Positions 45,132 to 53,255 of a stretch of 64,000 nucleotides of DNA are shown here, piece by piece (within the stretch, counting starts at the first letter, position 1; every line of letters begins with the position of its first letter). Below the pieces are notes generated by a model. That model was not told the DNA's origin, ran no database searches, and worked only from the letters and a program-made list of their open reading frames with translations. A program made the translations under genes and the position numbers. The stretch lies in contig JBGAVD010000001.1 in assembly GCA_044228285.1 (NCBI GenBank), positions 918,795 through 982,794 of the forward strand, in the 5' to 3' direction. Source of the stretch: JBBATK01 sp044228285. GTDB taxonomy: Bacteria; Bacteroidota; Ignavibacteria; Kapaibacteriales; NICIL-2.

Positions 45132-46257
45132 ATGAAGTTTTTGGAAAAGACCGTAGTACGAGTAGCTCTTACGCTGTTGATCTTTTGTTTAACATTTGCT
45201 GCCGTTCTTTGGTGGGCTAAGGTTGATCTGGTACTACTCGGAAACAAACTGCTCTCAACCAACTTTGGTATTGCTTCGATCTCAATTCCGTTGGTTCTCT
45301 TCTCTCATCTTCTGCGCGCATGGCGTTGGAGAACCATGCTGAAGCCCGTAAAGGAGAAGACTTCGATGCTCAATCTTTTCTCAGCTGTCATGTTGGGATA
45401 TGCGGCAAACAACATCATCCCACGCAGCGGCGAGTTCTTACGTCCCTATGCGTTCAGCCGTCGTGAAAAGATTCCTTTGTCCCAGTCTATAGCTTCCGTG
45501 GTCATTGAGCGCTTTGTCGACATTTTAAACCTACTCCTTTTCATGGCAATCGCCCTCTTCTTTGTAGGCGATAAGCTCCAACGTGTATTGCCTGAATACA
45601 ACCTGCAGGATATCACTCGCTCCTTCGCAGTGAGTGCTGTCGGCCTCCTCGTACTTCTCTGTTAATTCTCGCACTCACTCCAACAGCTGAGTTTCTTTTG
45701 AGAGTTGGCATAAAGCCCTTCCGCAGAATCTATGGCAGAAGCTGACGAATGCGGTTGAGGGTTTCAAAGGTCCGTGCAGATCCTCAAACGCCCTTCAGAA
45801 TACCCGCTACTTATCATACAATCGTGTCTGATCTGGATCTTACATACTGCCAGTATATGTAATGTTCTTAGCCACCCCAGACCCAATCATCCATGCCCTC
45901 ACCTTTGTGGATGCCTGTGCGGTCCTGCTCGTAACAGCTATCGCTACGACCATTACACCTCCTCTTCCCGGAGCGTTCGTGGTCTTGCTTGTCACGGCAA
46001 TAGCAACCACAATTACGCCGCCGCTTCCTGGAGCATTTATTCTCATCCCAGGAGTCCTGATTGGTGCTATGATTCCGCTTTTTGGAGTGTCGAAAGAAGA
46101 GGCATTTGCGTATTCCATGCTGACCTTTATGCTCAATTACATTCCGGTGACCATAGTTGGCGGTTTGTTTATGTTACGTGAGCAGGTTCGGCCAACAAAG
46201 AACCCAGTGGACTTGACCTCGACCGAAGGTGAAGGCGCTGTGGAACTGAATAAATAG
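45132..46257 (+). pseudogene. Frameshifted lysylphosphatidylglycerol-synthase-type TM protein (UPF0104/flippase-like)
   Basis: Three translated parts match one membrane protein of the UPF0104/LPG-synthase TM family. The first (45132-45665) has HLLRAWRWRTMLKPV, GYAANNIIPRSGEFLRPY and ERFVDILNLLLFM, then stops at TAA 45663. The expected sequence continues in other frames: LILALTPTAEFLLRVGIKPF from 45662, LWQKLTNAVEGFK from 45730, LKRPSEYPLLIIQSCLIWIL from about 45780, and finally 45862-46257, with LPGAFILIPGVLIGAMIPLFGV and NYIPVTIVGGLF. That needs four frame changes within about 200 bases. The last part carries a 20-codon tandem duplication (45922-46038). The gene is either truly dead or the assembly is wrong here. 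Family members export or flip lipids or glycolipids. Confidence 0.8.
45922..46038 (+). repeat. Tandem duplication of 19 identical residues with different codons
   Basis: Codons 45922-45978 and 45982-46038 (period 60 bases) both encode VLLVTAIATTITPPLPGAF. Fifteen of the 19 codon pairs differ and every difference is silent; only the first Val, second Ile, third Leu and the Gly codons match. The family normally has one copy of this segment. Confidence 0.95.
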
Positions 46258-46297
46258 ACAATTGGGTCGATACATTGCAGACACATATTCAGTGACT

Positions 46298-47098
46298 ATG
46301 TTCTGCGATATACACAATCACGTACTATTCGGTGTTGATGATGGCTCTCAGTCCATCGACGAGTCAATTGCCATGCTAAAACAAGCAGTTGCAGCAGGCA
46401 TAGACACTGTTTGCGCTACCTCACACGTACATTCCGACTTTTCAGAGCGAGATCGCATGCAGACGCTCCACAATGTTTACGTGGAGTTGCAAGCTGAGAT
46501 ACAAAAACAAGACATCCCCATTGCGCTTCACATCGGCTGCGAACTGTACTACACGTCAGAATTCCCAAGTGTTGCAGCATTTGATCTGTTTCGCTACGAT
46601 CGATCCTCCACCTATGCCTTAGTAGAACTCCCACCGACCGAGGCACCGCAGTGGTTTGCTGACATTTGCTTTCAGTTGCGAATGAGTGGGATCAGGGTCC
46701 TATTAGCTCACCCAGAAAGAAATATGGCACTGATGCGGCATCCAAGCATACTTGCGAGTTATGTGCAAGCTGGGGTCTATACTCAAGTGACAGCCGGCAG
46801 TGTGATAGGACGTTATGGCTCAGAAATTCAAAAATTTGCCCATCGAATCCTTCAAAGCGGCGCTTGCAGCGTGGTAGCGACCGACGCCCACAACACGCAC
46901 CGACGTCCATTTTCCGACGCAGGTGAGGCCTACTCTGTAACCGAAAAAATGCTTGGCACAGCGATTGCAAAGCAACTCTTCGATACTCATCCCAGAGCAA
47001 TGCTTGCTGGGCAAGCACTGCCAACAATTGAGTTGAGCACCGAAGGAATTGATGTTCTACAAAAGGTTGAGAAGAAAAAGTTCTTCTCTCTGTTCTAG
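46298..47098 (+). CDS. CpsB/CapC-type protein-tyrosine phosphatase (PHP fold)
   Basis: This 266-residue protein belongs to the metal-dependent PHP tyrosine phosphatases that control capsule and exopolysaccharide synthesis. Motifs are CDIHNHVLFGVDDGSQSIDE (metal ligands His6 and His8), ATSHVHSDF, HIGCELYYTSE, LLAHPERN and VVATDAHN. The ATG at 46298 begins the conserved motif; an in-frame TTG at 46262 is less likely. It lies 91 bases before the Wzc-type kinase, whose C-terminal phosphotyrosines it should remove; that pairing is standard in capsule loci. Confidence 0.93.
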   Translation: MFCDIHNHVLFGVDDGSQSIDESIAMLKQAVAAGIDTVCATSHVHSDFSERDRMQTLHNVYVELQAEIQKQDIPIALHIGCELYYTSEFPSVAAFDLFRYDRSSTYALVELPPTEAPQWFADICFQLRMSGIRVLLAHPERNMALMRHPSILASYVQAGVYTQVTAGSVIGRYGSEIQKFAHRILQSGACSVVATDAHNTHRRPFSDAGEAYSVTEKMLGTAIAKQLFDTHPRAMLAGQALPTIELSTEGIDVLQKVEKKKFFSLF

Positions 47099-47189
47099 GT
47101 AGATATCTGTCGCAAGACACAGCTCTCCGCGGTGATCGCACACTCAGACTGGGGTGATAAGAAAATCTCTTGTCACTTACACGAACCGT

Positions 47190-49682
47190 ATGGAAACGCA
47201 CGATCTCAAGCCACAACCAAAGAAGTTGCTATCGGAAAACGCAGCTCGAAACGCCTTGGAAGGCTCTGGATCGCAGAGACATGCTGAGCTCTACGACTAT
47301 ATCAATGTCCTCTTCCGAGGCAAGTGGGTCATCCTCATTACCTTCGCCATCGTGTGTGGCGCAAGCGTGCTTTTTACCTGGTCCAGACCTTGGATCTACG
47401 AATCACATGCGAAACTGTTGATATCATCAGAGAAATCGCATAACGCTTCCAGTCTCTTTCTAGGAATGATGGGCCAAGAGGAGCGTAACATCAAGAACGA
47501 AGTGGAAGTGATGCGATCCAAGCCATTGTTAAATGCAACGGCTCGACTCTTGCGATCACAGCGCTACGTGCCAGGCACGCAGACAATACTTCCTATCATG
47601 AACTTCGATGACGTTCGTGAAAAGTACCGCCCTGTTACCATCACAGACACGATTGAGGCGATCTCCGCTCGCTTGAATGAAGGACTCCAACTCTCATCTA
47701 TTCGAGATGCCGATGTAGTTGAAGTGCGTATGCGATCAACAAGCGCCGAAGAAGCAGCGTTGATCATTAATGACTTTGTACAGACCTATCAAAGTGACAA
47801 CGAGAATGTCAATCGAAGTAATGCTCGCCGTGTATGTGAATTCCTTGGTGGACAGGTTGATCGCACTCATGATACACTCAGTAAGGCTGAGCGAGAATTG
47901 CAAACGTATATGAGTCAGAACCGTGCTGTTCAAATGGATGAACAATCAAAGAACATCATTCAGCGAATGGCAGAGTTCGATTCCAAGTACAACGAGTCGA
48001 ATATCATGTCTCAAACAGTTGACCGCACTCTTCAAGAGTACCGTCGCCAATTGAAAGAGGTGGAGCCGGAGTTTAGCGATAACCTAGCTGCGTCTGCTAA
48101 TCCTTACATTGAGTCACTCCAAAACGAGATCGCTCGTCTAGAGGTTCGCAGAGATCTTATCATTACCAAAAACGAAGGATACGCGAGCAAGGTAGCATAT
48201 GATAATGCTATGGGACAGCTCGAGCAACAAATCACAGATCTCAAAGGGAAGCTCCGTCAGAAAACTGAAGAGCTCCGTCGCTCTAAGCTGGGAAGTGTAC
48301 CCGTAACGTTGCCGCAAGGATCCAACGGGAATGGAACAGTTAGCCCAACGTTGGCTTTGAACTCTCTCAAACAGAAGATTTTTGAATTGGAGATTCAAAA
48401 GCAATCAGAGATGGCTAAGACGGAAGCCCTCAAGAATGCCCGTGGCGCTGCGGAATCCGATTTTAGGAACATTCCCTCGCGCGTGATTGATTTGGCTCGC
48501 CTTGAGCGTACGAGCTCGTCTCTCGGGAAGCTTCACGACTTGTTGGCAGAGAAACTGAACGAAGCAGCTATTGCTGAGCAGTCTGTGTTTGGTAACGTGA
48601 GAGTTTTCGAGCCTGCAATGGCCAATTTTGTGCCTGTCAGTCCTAATCGCGGACTGAATATCGGGATTGGATGCGTTGTTGGTTTCCTTCTGGGAATAGG
48701 TCTCGTCATCGCTCGTTCATTCATGGATTCCACTGTTCGTACACCTGAAGATCTTGAAAACCGTGGCTTTACAGTTCTCGCAACGATTCCAAAGATTCCG
48801 CGTGATATGTCGATTGCCGACATTCGTCCAATGCTCAATGCCGACAACTCTGCTTTCTTCGAGAAACTTGCGCCTGAAACTCGCGTGACCTCGCATTTGA
48901 TTTCACATTTGAATCCGAAGTCACCAATTGCTGAAAACTATAGAAGCATCCGAACTGCTATTCAATTCGCGACCGTCGATAAACATGTGCAAACGGTCAT
49001 GGTTGCTAGCTCCGTTCCTCAGGAAGGGAAGTCTACAACGTCGGTGAACGTTGCTACTACCTTAGCTCAGTCGGGAAGCAAGACTATCTGGATCGACTGC
49101 GACCTACGCAGACCCGTGGGGCAGAATGTTTTTCACACCAGCAAAGAGCCGGGTATAGTGAATGCGCTCGTTGGAAACTGTAGTCTTGAAGAAGCAATTC
49201 GTCCAAGCGGTATCAAAAATCTCGACATCATGACCAGTGGTCCAATTCCACCGAACCCATCTGAGTTGCTCGGTTCACGGAGAATGAAGGAGCTTCTGGA
49301 TACGCTGAAAACACAGTATGATAACATCATCATCGACACTCCGCCGGTTGTAGCTGTTACAGATGCTGTCATTCTAGCTACGCTTGTTGACGCATACATA
49401 CTCGTTGCGCGTGCAGAAAGCACGCATATGGAGATTGTCAATAAGAGTCGCGAGAGCATCAACCGAGTAGGTGGTCGCATGCTTGGTATTGTACTCAATG
49501 ACTTTGACGTAAGCAGCAACTATGGTACGTACTACAAGTACTATCGTTACTATAAGTACTACAACTACTACGGCGAGGATGCTCAATTGCAGGGCGTCAA
49601 GAAGCCTCGAGTTATTACCCGCTCGAAGTCAAAAGATGGCGCTACGAAACATACAACATCGAAAGACAAAATGTCCGTGTAG
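47190..49682 (+). CDS. Wzc-type polysaccharide co-polymerase and tyrosine autokinase
   Basis: This 830-residue inner-membrane protein controls export and chain length of exopolysaccharide. A Wzz domain spans residues about 27-480 with a first TM helix (WVILITFAIVCGASVLF), a long periplasmic coiled coil, and a second TM (IGIGCVVGFLLGIGLVIA, near 490). The cytoplasmic BY-kinase has Walker A SSVPQEGKSTTSVNV, Walker A' TIWIDCDLRRP and Walker B NIIIDTPPVVAVTDA. The tail carries a Tyr cluster at 49521-49571 with 11 Tyr in five YY pairs separated by Lys, Arg or Asn. I chose the ATG at 47190 rather than the GTG at 47154. It is paired with the upstream CpsB-type phosphatase and ends at the terminator at 49708-49749. 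Confidence 0.94.
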   Translation: METHDLKPQPKKLLSENAARNALEGSGSQRHAELYDYINVLFRGKWVILITFAIVCGASVLFTWSRPWIYESHAKLLISSEKSHNASSLFLGMMGQEERNIKNEVEVMRSKPLLNATARLLRSQRYVPGTQTILPIMNFDDVREKYRPVTITDTIEAISARLNEGLQLSSIRDADVVEVRMRSTSAEEAALIINDFVQTYQSDNENVNRSNARRVCEFLGGQVDRTHDTLSKAERELQTYMSQNRAVQMDEQSKNIIQRMAEFDSKYNESNIMSQTVDRTLQEYRRQLKEVEPEFSDNLAASANPYIESLQNEIARLEVRRDLIITKNEGYASKVAYDNAMGQLEQQITDLKGKLRQKTEELRRSKLGSVPVTLPQGSNGNGTVSPTLALNSLKQKIFELEIQKQSEMAKTEALKNARGAAESDFRNIPSRVIDLARLERTSSSLGKLHDLLAEKLNEAAIAEQSVFGNVRVFEPAMANFVPVSPNRGLNIGIGCVVGFLLGIGLVIARSFMDSTVRTPEDLENRGFTVLATIPKIPRDMSIADIRPMLNADNSAFFEKLAPETRVTSHLISHLNPKSPIAENYRSIRTAIQFATVDKHVQTVMVASSVPQEGKSTTSVNVATTLAQSGSKTIWIDCDLRRPVGQNVFHTSKEPGIVNALVGNCSLEEAIRPSGIKNLDIMTSGPIPPNPSELLGSRRMKELLDTLKTQYDNIIIDTPPVVAVTDAVILATLVDAYILVARAESTHMEIVNKSRESINRVGGRMLGIVLNDFDVSSNYGTYYKYYRYYKYYNYYGEDAQLQGVKKPRVITRSKSKDGATKHTTSKDKMSV

Positions 49683-49707
49683 TCGTACAGGAGATTTTCT
49701 TACACGC

Positions 49708-49749
49708 GCACAGGTGTGCTGCCTCTGGCAGCACACCTGTGCAATTTTT
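49708..49749 (+). terminator. Rho-independent terminator after wzc-type gene
   Basis: A perfect 16-bp stem (49708-49723 with 49727-49742) has the 3-base loop TCT and is followed by AA and five T (49745-49749). It begins 25 bases after the Wzc stop. Confidence 0.88.
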
Positions 49750-49873
49750 AGGATGGAGGAATCTTGTGCATATTCGCAAATGAGCTAGGCTCAACAGAAG
49801 CCCAGAAGGAGCGCCAGTTTCTTTGGATAGCCCAGCTCAACACTTTGTTTTACAACTGAGGATTACTGAGCGT

Positions 49874-50299
49874 ATGGCAGAGAATAAGACACAAAAGACA
49901 ACAGCTCTAGTGGAAGACTATTTGACAAAGATTAGTCCGCAGAATGTTCAATCCGATTGCAGAGCTCTGCTTGCAATGATGGAAAAGCACACCAAGCAAA
50001 AGGCTGCAATGTGGGGTACCTCGTTAGTTGGTGTGGGAGATATTCAATACGCAAACAGTGCAGGTAAAGTGACAGACTGGTTTCCCGTGGGATTCTCTGC
50101 GCGAAAAGCTGCAATTAGCGTGTACCTCTGTAGTGGGCTTGCGCCTCTTGCAGAAGAGCTGGAGCAGCTTGGTCCGCATAAGACAGGTGTAGGGTGTCTC
50201 TATATTAAAAACCTTGAGTCTGTCGATCGAAAGGTCCTTGAGAAAATGATCAAGAAGTCCATCGCGATTAAACTCCCTGCGGCGGTCCGCAAACACTAA
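49874..50299 (+). CDS. DUF1801 domain-containing protein
   Basis: This 141-residue cytoplasmic protein matches the DUF1801 (YdhG-like) family: VEDYLTKISPQNVQSDCRAL near the N-terminus, then MWGTSLVGVGDIQYANSAGK, WFPVGFSARKAAISVYL and GVGCLYIKNLESVDRKVLEKMI. The family has a frataxin-like fold with no confirmed activity. I use the ATG at 49874, since a TTG at 49823 adds unrelated residues. It stands alone, convergent with recX. Confidence 0.9.
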   Translation: MAENKTQKTTALVEDYLTKISPQNVQSDCRALLAMMEKHTKQKAAMWGTSLVGVGDIQYANSAGKVTDWFPVGFSARKAAISVYLCSGLAPLAEELEQLGPHKTGVGCLYIKNLESVDRKVLEKMIKKSIAIKLPAAVRKH

Positions 50300-50466
50300 C
50301 TCCCTTGAGATAAGACCGTGCCCACGGCATCCAGAGCTGATGTTCTGAACAGGAGTATATGCCAATTGTCGCAGCTGAATCGGTTGAGGTCTATCTCCCC
50401 GTATCTGTGTGAGGCGTTGTGCTCATTCTTTAGCGTAGCTTTTACTCAACGTCTACTAGTTACATT

Positions 50467-51129
50467 TCAGGCAACTACTTCATGCTCAGCTTGGAATATC
50501 TCCTGCAGAACGGTCTTGATCAGTGACCACTCGAAGCCTTGTCGTTGTAGATAGTCACTGAGAGCTTTACGTTGTTTCTCGATGGGACGATACGACACCA
50601 TCCTCAGTTTCTTTTGCGCTGCTACGCGCGCTAACTCAGCAGTGCGTTCTTGCGGATAGCTGATCTGCAACGCACGTTCAGCATCTGACTTTGAGACGCC
50701 ACGTTTACGGAGTTCTTGGAACAGGCGCGTTGCTGATACGGCACGGCGTAACAAGCGATCGCGGATAAACATCTCAGCATACTGTTGATCATTCAAGTAA
50801 GAAAACTCGAGGAGGAATGCGATCGCATCCTCAATCTCTTGTTCATTACACTCCTTCAGTCGCAAGCGTTCTCGAACTTGCTCGGTGCTTCGCATTTTGT
50901 AGGTAGCGAAGGAGAGAGCGAGTGCTTTGATCTTCATTCGCCTTTTATCATCAAGTAGCTTTTCACGTAACTCATCATTCCACACAGCACCCTTCGCCAC
51001 TCGGTACTTCGCAATAATATCTACATGTACTTGCAAGCAGAAGGCACCGTCGACAAAAATGTTGACACGCTCTGGTTTGCGCTTTGACGCAACAAGTTGA
51101 GTTATGTAGTGCGGAACGACCTCTGACAT
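50467..51129 (-). CDS. recX: Regulatory protein RecX
   Basis: This 220-residue protein belongs to the RecX family, which binds RecA filaments and modulates recombination. The three-helix repeats are visible as FATYKMRSTEQVRERL, AIAFLLEFSYLNDQQYAEMF, LFQELRKRGVSKSDAERAL and LSDYLQRQGFEWSLIKTVL. The ATG at 51129 begins MSEVVPHYITQL; an in-frame TTG at 51150 is less likely. It follows recA on the same strand by 154 bases, but the hairpin at 51233-51261 between them would limit read-through, keeping RecX below RecA as in other bacteria. Confidence 0.92.
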   Translation of the reverse strand: MSEVVPHYITQLVASKRKPERVNIFVDGAFCLQVHVDIIAKYRVAKGAVWNDELREKLLDDKRRMKIKALALSFATYKMRSTEQVRERLRLKECNEQEIEDAIAFLLEFSYLNDQQYAEMFIRDRLLRRAVSATRLFQELRKRGVSKSDAERALQISYPQERTAELARVAAQKKLRMVSYRPIEKQRKALSDYLQRQGFEWSLIKTVLQEIFQAEHEVVA

Positions 51130-51232
51130 AGTCTGAAGATGTGTTGACAATACTAATCACTAGCGATGATAGCTAAGCACTGAAGGCCAACACTTGTTCG
51201 TGCCATGAACCTCCAGAAAAACACGTTGAACG

Positions 51233-51261
51233 AGCACGAGCCAGTATCACTGGCTCGTGCT
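51233..51261 (-). terminator. Hairpin between recA and recX (attenuating terminator)
   Basis: A perfect 13-bp stem (51233-51245 with 51249-51261) with loop ATC lies 23 bases after the recA stop. On the minus strand the nearest T run (five T) begins about 11 bases beyond the stem, so termination is likely to be partial. Confidence 0.6.
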
Positions 51262-51283
51262 GTACTTCAGATGAACAAGACAA

Positions 51284-52366
51284 CTACTTTTTCTTGTCAC
51301 TTACTTCAACGTTCATTCCAAGCTTTTCCATGACATCTTTCTCGAGTCTGCCGAGAAGAGCTGTGTCTTCTTGCAGCATCTTTCGCAAGCCGTCACGACC
51401 TTGTACGCGCTCTTCAGCATAACCGAACCAAGAACCGCTGCGGGTTACTAGTCCATGCTCAACAGCAAGATCTATCATATCGCCGATCTTGGAAATACCT
51501 TCGTTATACATGATGTCGAACTCGCACTCTTTAAACGGAGGAGCTACTTTGTTCTTGACAATCTTCGCACGAACTCTGTTACCAACGATGTCAGTACCAT
51601 CTTTGATGACGTCTTTGCGTCGGATGTCGATACGTACTGAAGCGTAATACTTCAGTGCGTTTCCACCAGTGGTTGTTTCCGGATTACCGTATACTACTCC
51701 GATTTTGCTTCGTAGCTGATTGGTAAAGATGACCACTGCGTTTGAGCGTCCGATTACACTCTGAAGCTTACGCATAGCTTGCGACATCAAACGTGCTTGC
51801 GAGCCCATCTGTGCATCTCCCATTTCACCCTCAATCTCAACTCGCGGCGTCAACGCAGCCACTGAGTCTATCACGATGACATCAATGGCACCACTACGTA
51901 CCAACGTCTCAACAATCTCCAATGCTTGCTCACCAAACTCTGGTTGTGAAAGCAACAAGTTGTCTAGGTCAACTCCCAATCGTTGAGCATAGCTCATGTC
52001 AAGCGCATGCTCAGTATCAACGATAGCAGCCAAACCACCTCGGCGCTGTGCTTCAGCAATAACTTGCAAACACACCGTAGTTTTTCCCGATGACTCAGGG
52101 CCAAAGATCTCAACAATACGGCCTCGTGGAAATCCACCAACTCCGATTGCAGCGTCAAGTGAAATACACCCCGTCGAGATTGACTCTACTTGAACTGGAT
52201 GCGCGTCACTCAGACGTAAAATGCTCCCTTTGCCGTGCTGCTTTTCGATTTGCTCTATAGCACTAAGTGCTGTTTTGAGCTTCTGCGCATCAGGCTTTGT
52301 TGGATCTGCCTTTTGTGCACCTGCCGATACCTTTTCTGCCTTTTCAATTTTCTTCTCGTCTGCCAT
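51284..52366 (-). CDS. recA: Recombinase RecA
   Basis: This 360-residue DNA strand-exchange protein has Walker A GPESSGKTT at residues 89-97, Walker B VIVIDSVAALTP, loop L1 EMGDAQMGSQARLMSQAMRK, loop L2 NQLRSKIGVVYGNPETTTGG and the C-terminal KVAPPFKECEFDIMYNEGIS. The N-terminus is about 23 residues longer than in E. coli, Lys/Ala rich (ADEKKIEKAEKVSAGAQKAD). The ATG at 52366 has a good GGAGAG 6 bases upstream; the frame is open further up to 52570, but that part looks like random low-complexity sequence. Recombination and the SOS response are its roles. Confidence 0.98.
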   Translation of the reverse strand: MADEKKIEKAEKVSAGAQKADPTKPDAQKLKTALSAIEQIEKQHGKGSILRLSDAHPVQVESISTGCISLDAAIGVGGFPRGRIVEIFGPESSGKTTVCLQVIAEAQRRGGLAAIVDTEHALDMSYAQRLGVDLDNLLLSQPEFGEQALEIVETLVRSGAIDVIVIDSVAALTPRVEIEGEMGDAQMGSQARLMSQAMRKLQSVIGRSNAVVIFTNQLRSKIGVVYGNPETTTGGNALKYYASVRIDIRRKDVIKDGTDIVGNRVRAKIVKNKVAPPFKECEFDIMYNEGISKIGDMIDLAVEHGLVTRSGSWFGYAEERVQGRDGLRKMLQEDTALLGRLEKDVMEKLGMNVEVSDKKK

Positions 52367-52532
52367 TATTCTCTCCGAATGATTGTTATACTGTCTGTTG
52401 TTGGGCGGGTTAGCAAAATTGATGAAGCTAGTGCGCCTGCACAATGGAGAAGTGGGGGTGTTGAAAACATTTGACGTTGATTGGATCTTTGGCAGGCTAC
52501 TAGAAGAGTAGGACGACGTGATAAACTGGCGA

Positions 52533-52550
52533 GAGTTCTCTTCGAAACTC
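52533..52550. promoter_or_regulatory. Palindrome upstream of recA (GAGTT-N8-AACTC)
   Basis: GAGTT (52533-52537) and AACTC (52546-52550) form an inverted repeat about 165 bases upstream of recA. The inner part contains TTC..GAA. It could be an operator, for example for a LexA-like repressor, but it matches no LexA box I know in these phyla. The remaining 52367-52727 gap shows nothing else apart from the rplS terminator. Confidence 0.2.
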
Positions 52551-52673
52551 GGCAATGAGCTACTTGCCACACACTGTTTTGTACCTGTTCGCGGCTTGGT
52601 TGCAAGATCAAACTGATGAAGACAGTACTAAACGGAGAAGGCTAATGTATACTACAGCTTCGACTACAAACAA

Positions 52674-52698
52674 CAATGGCCGGTGAAACCGGCCATTG
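52674..52698 (-). terminator. Hairpin after rplS
   Basis: A perfect 11-bp stem (52674-52684 with 52688-52698) with loop GAA lies 29 bases beyond the rplS stop. The minus-strand tail is GTTGTTTGTAG, U-rich but not a clean run, so it is a moderate terminator. Confidence 0.6.
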
Positions 52699-52727
52699 GG
52701 CATATTCTAACAAAAAAAGCAGTGAAC

Positions 52728-53117
52728 TTAGTTCTGATGCAATTTTTGGCGAACTTTCTTGTCGCTCATACCACGTAGGTAGTACAATTTCGCGCGACGA
52801 ACGTGACCACTGCGTTCAACACTGATTCCTTGGATATTTGGTGAGTGAACGGGGAAAATACGCTCAACGCCAACACCATTGGAAATCTTCCGAACGCGGA
52901 AAGTTGCATTAGAGCCACCACCACGACGTGCTATGACAATGCCGGTGAAATTCTGAATACGCTCTTTTTCACCTTCGACCACGCGTACAGCAACTGTTAC
53001 TGTGTCGCCAGGTCCGAATGAAGGTATTACGCGAGCAAGTTCTCCATCCTTTGTCTTGCGGATGTCCTGCGATTGCTGCATGGTCATTTGCTCAATGAGC
53101 TGCACTTTGGGATGCAT
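52728..53117 (-). CDS. rplS: 50S ribosomal protein L19
   Basis: This 129-residue ribosomal protein lies at the subunit interface. It shows PSFGPGDTVTVAVRVVEG, RIQNFTGIVIARRGGGSNAT, FRVRKISNGVGVERIFPVHSP and RSGHVRRAKLYYLRGMSDKKVRQKL, the standard L19 sequence. The N-terminus may start at the ATG at 53117 or at Met11 or Met13; the family usually begins near LIEQM, so 53117 is plausible. It stands apart from rimM, trmD and rpsP, its usual neighbours in many bacteria. A good promoter box lies 39 bases upstream. Confidence 0.97.
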   Translation of the reverse strand: MHPKVQLIEQMTMQQSQDIRKTKDGELARVIPSFGPGDTVTVAVRVVEGEKERIQNFTGIVIARRGGGSNATFRVRKISNGVGVERIFPVHSPNIQGISVERSGHVRRAKLYYLRGMSDKKVRQKLHQN

Positions 53118-53155
53118 GATGATCGATCTCCGTTATTCCGATGTAATGTAGCTGA

Positions 53156-53186
53156 CAAAAATACAGCAATGTTTACAAATACACAA
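53156..53186 (-). promoter_or_regulatory. Candidate rplS promoter (TTG-N20-TATTTTTG)
   Basis: On the minus strand TATTTTTG (complement of 53156-53163) matches the -7 box TAnnTTTG exactly. TTG (complement of 53184-53186) is 20 bases upstream, close to the usual -33 distance. The leader would be about 35 bases. This is the best two-part promoter I found, and it sits before a strongly expressed gene. Confidence 0.5.
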
Positions 53187-53255
53187 TGCGATTTTAGCCA
53201 AAATCGATATTTGGGGAAAAGCTATCCGTTCCGAGGCTGTGTCAACGGAGAGGAT

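Noticed and set aside
45840..46136. 98-codon minus-strand frame with an internal repeat
   Set aside because: It is the shadow of the duplicated flippase segment on the other strand and has no homology of its own.
52366..52570. Longer RecA with a 68-residue N-terminal extension
   Set aside because: The ATG at 52366 has a good GGAGAG site and gives a family-like start; the extension is low-complexity and unlike any RecA.
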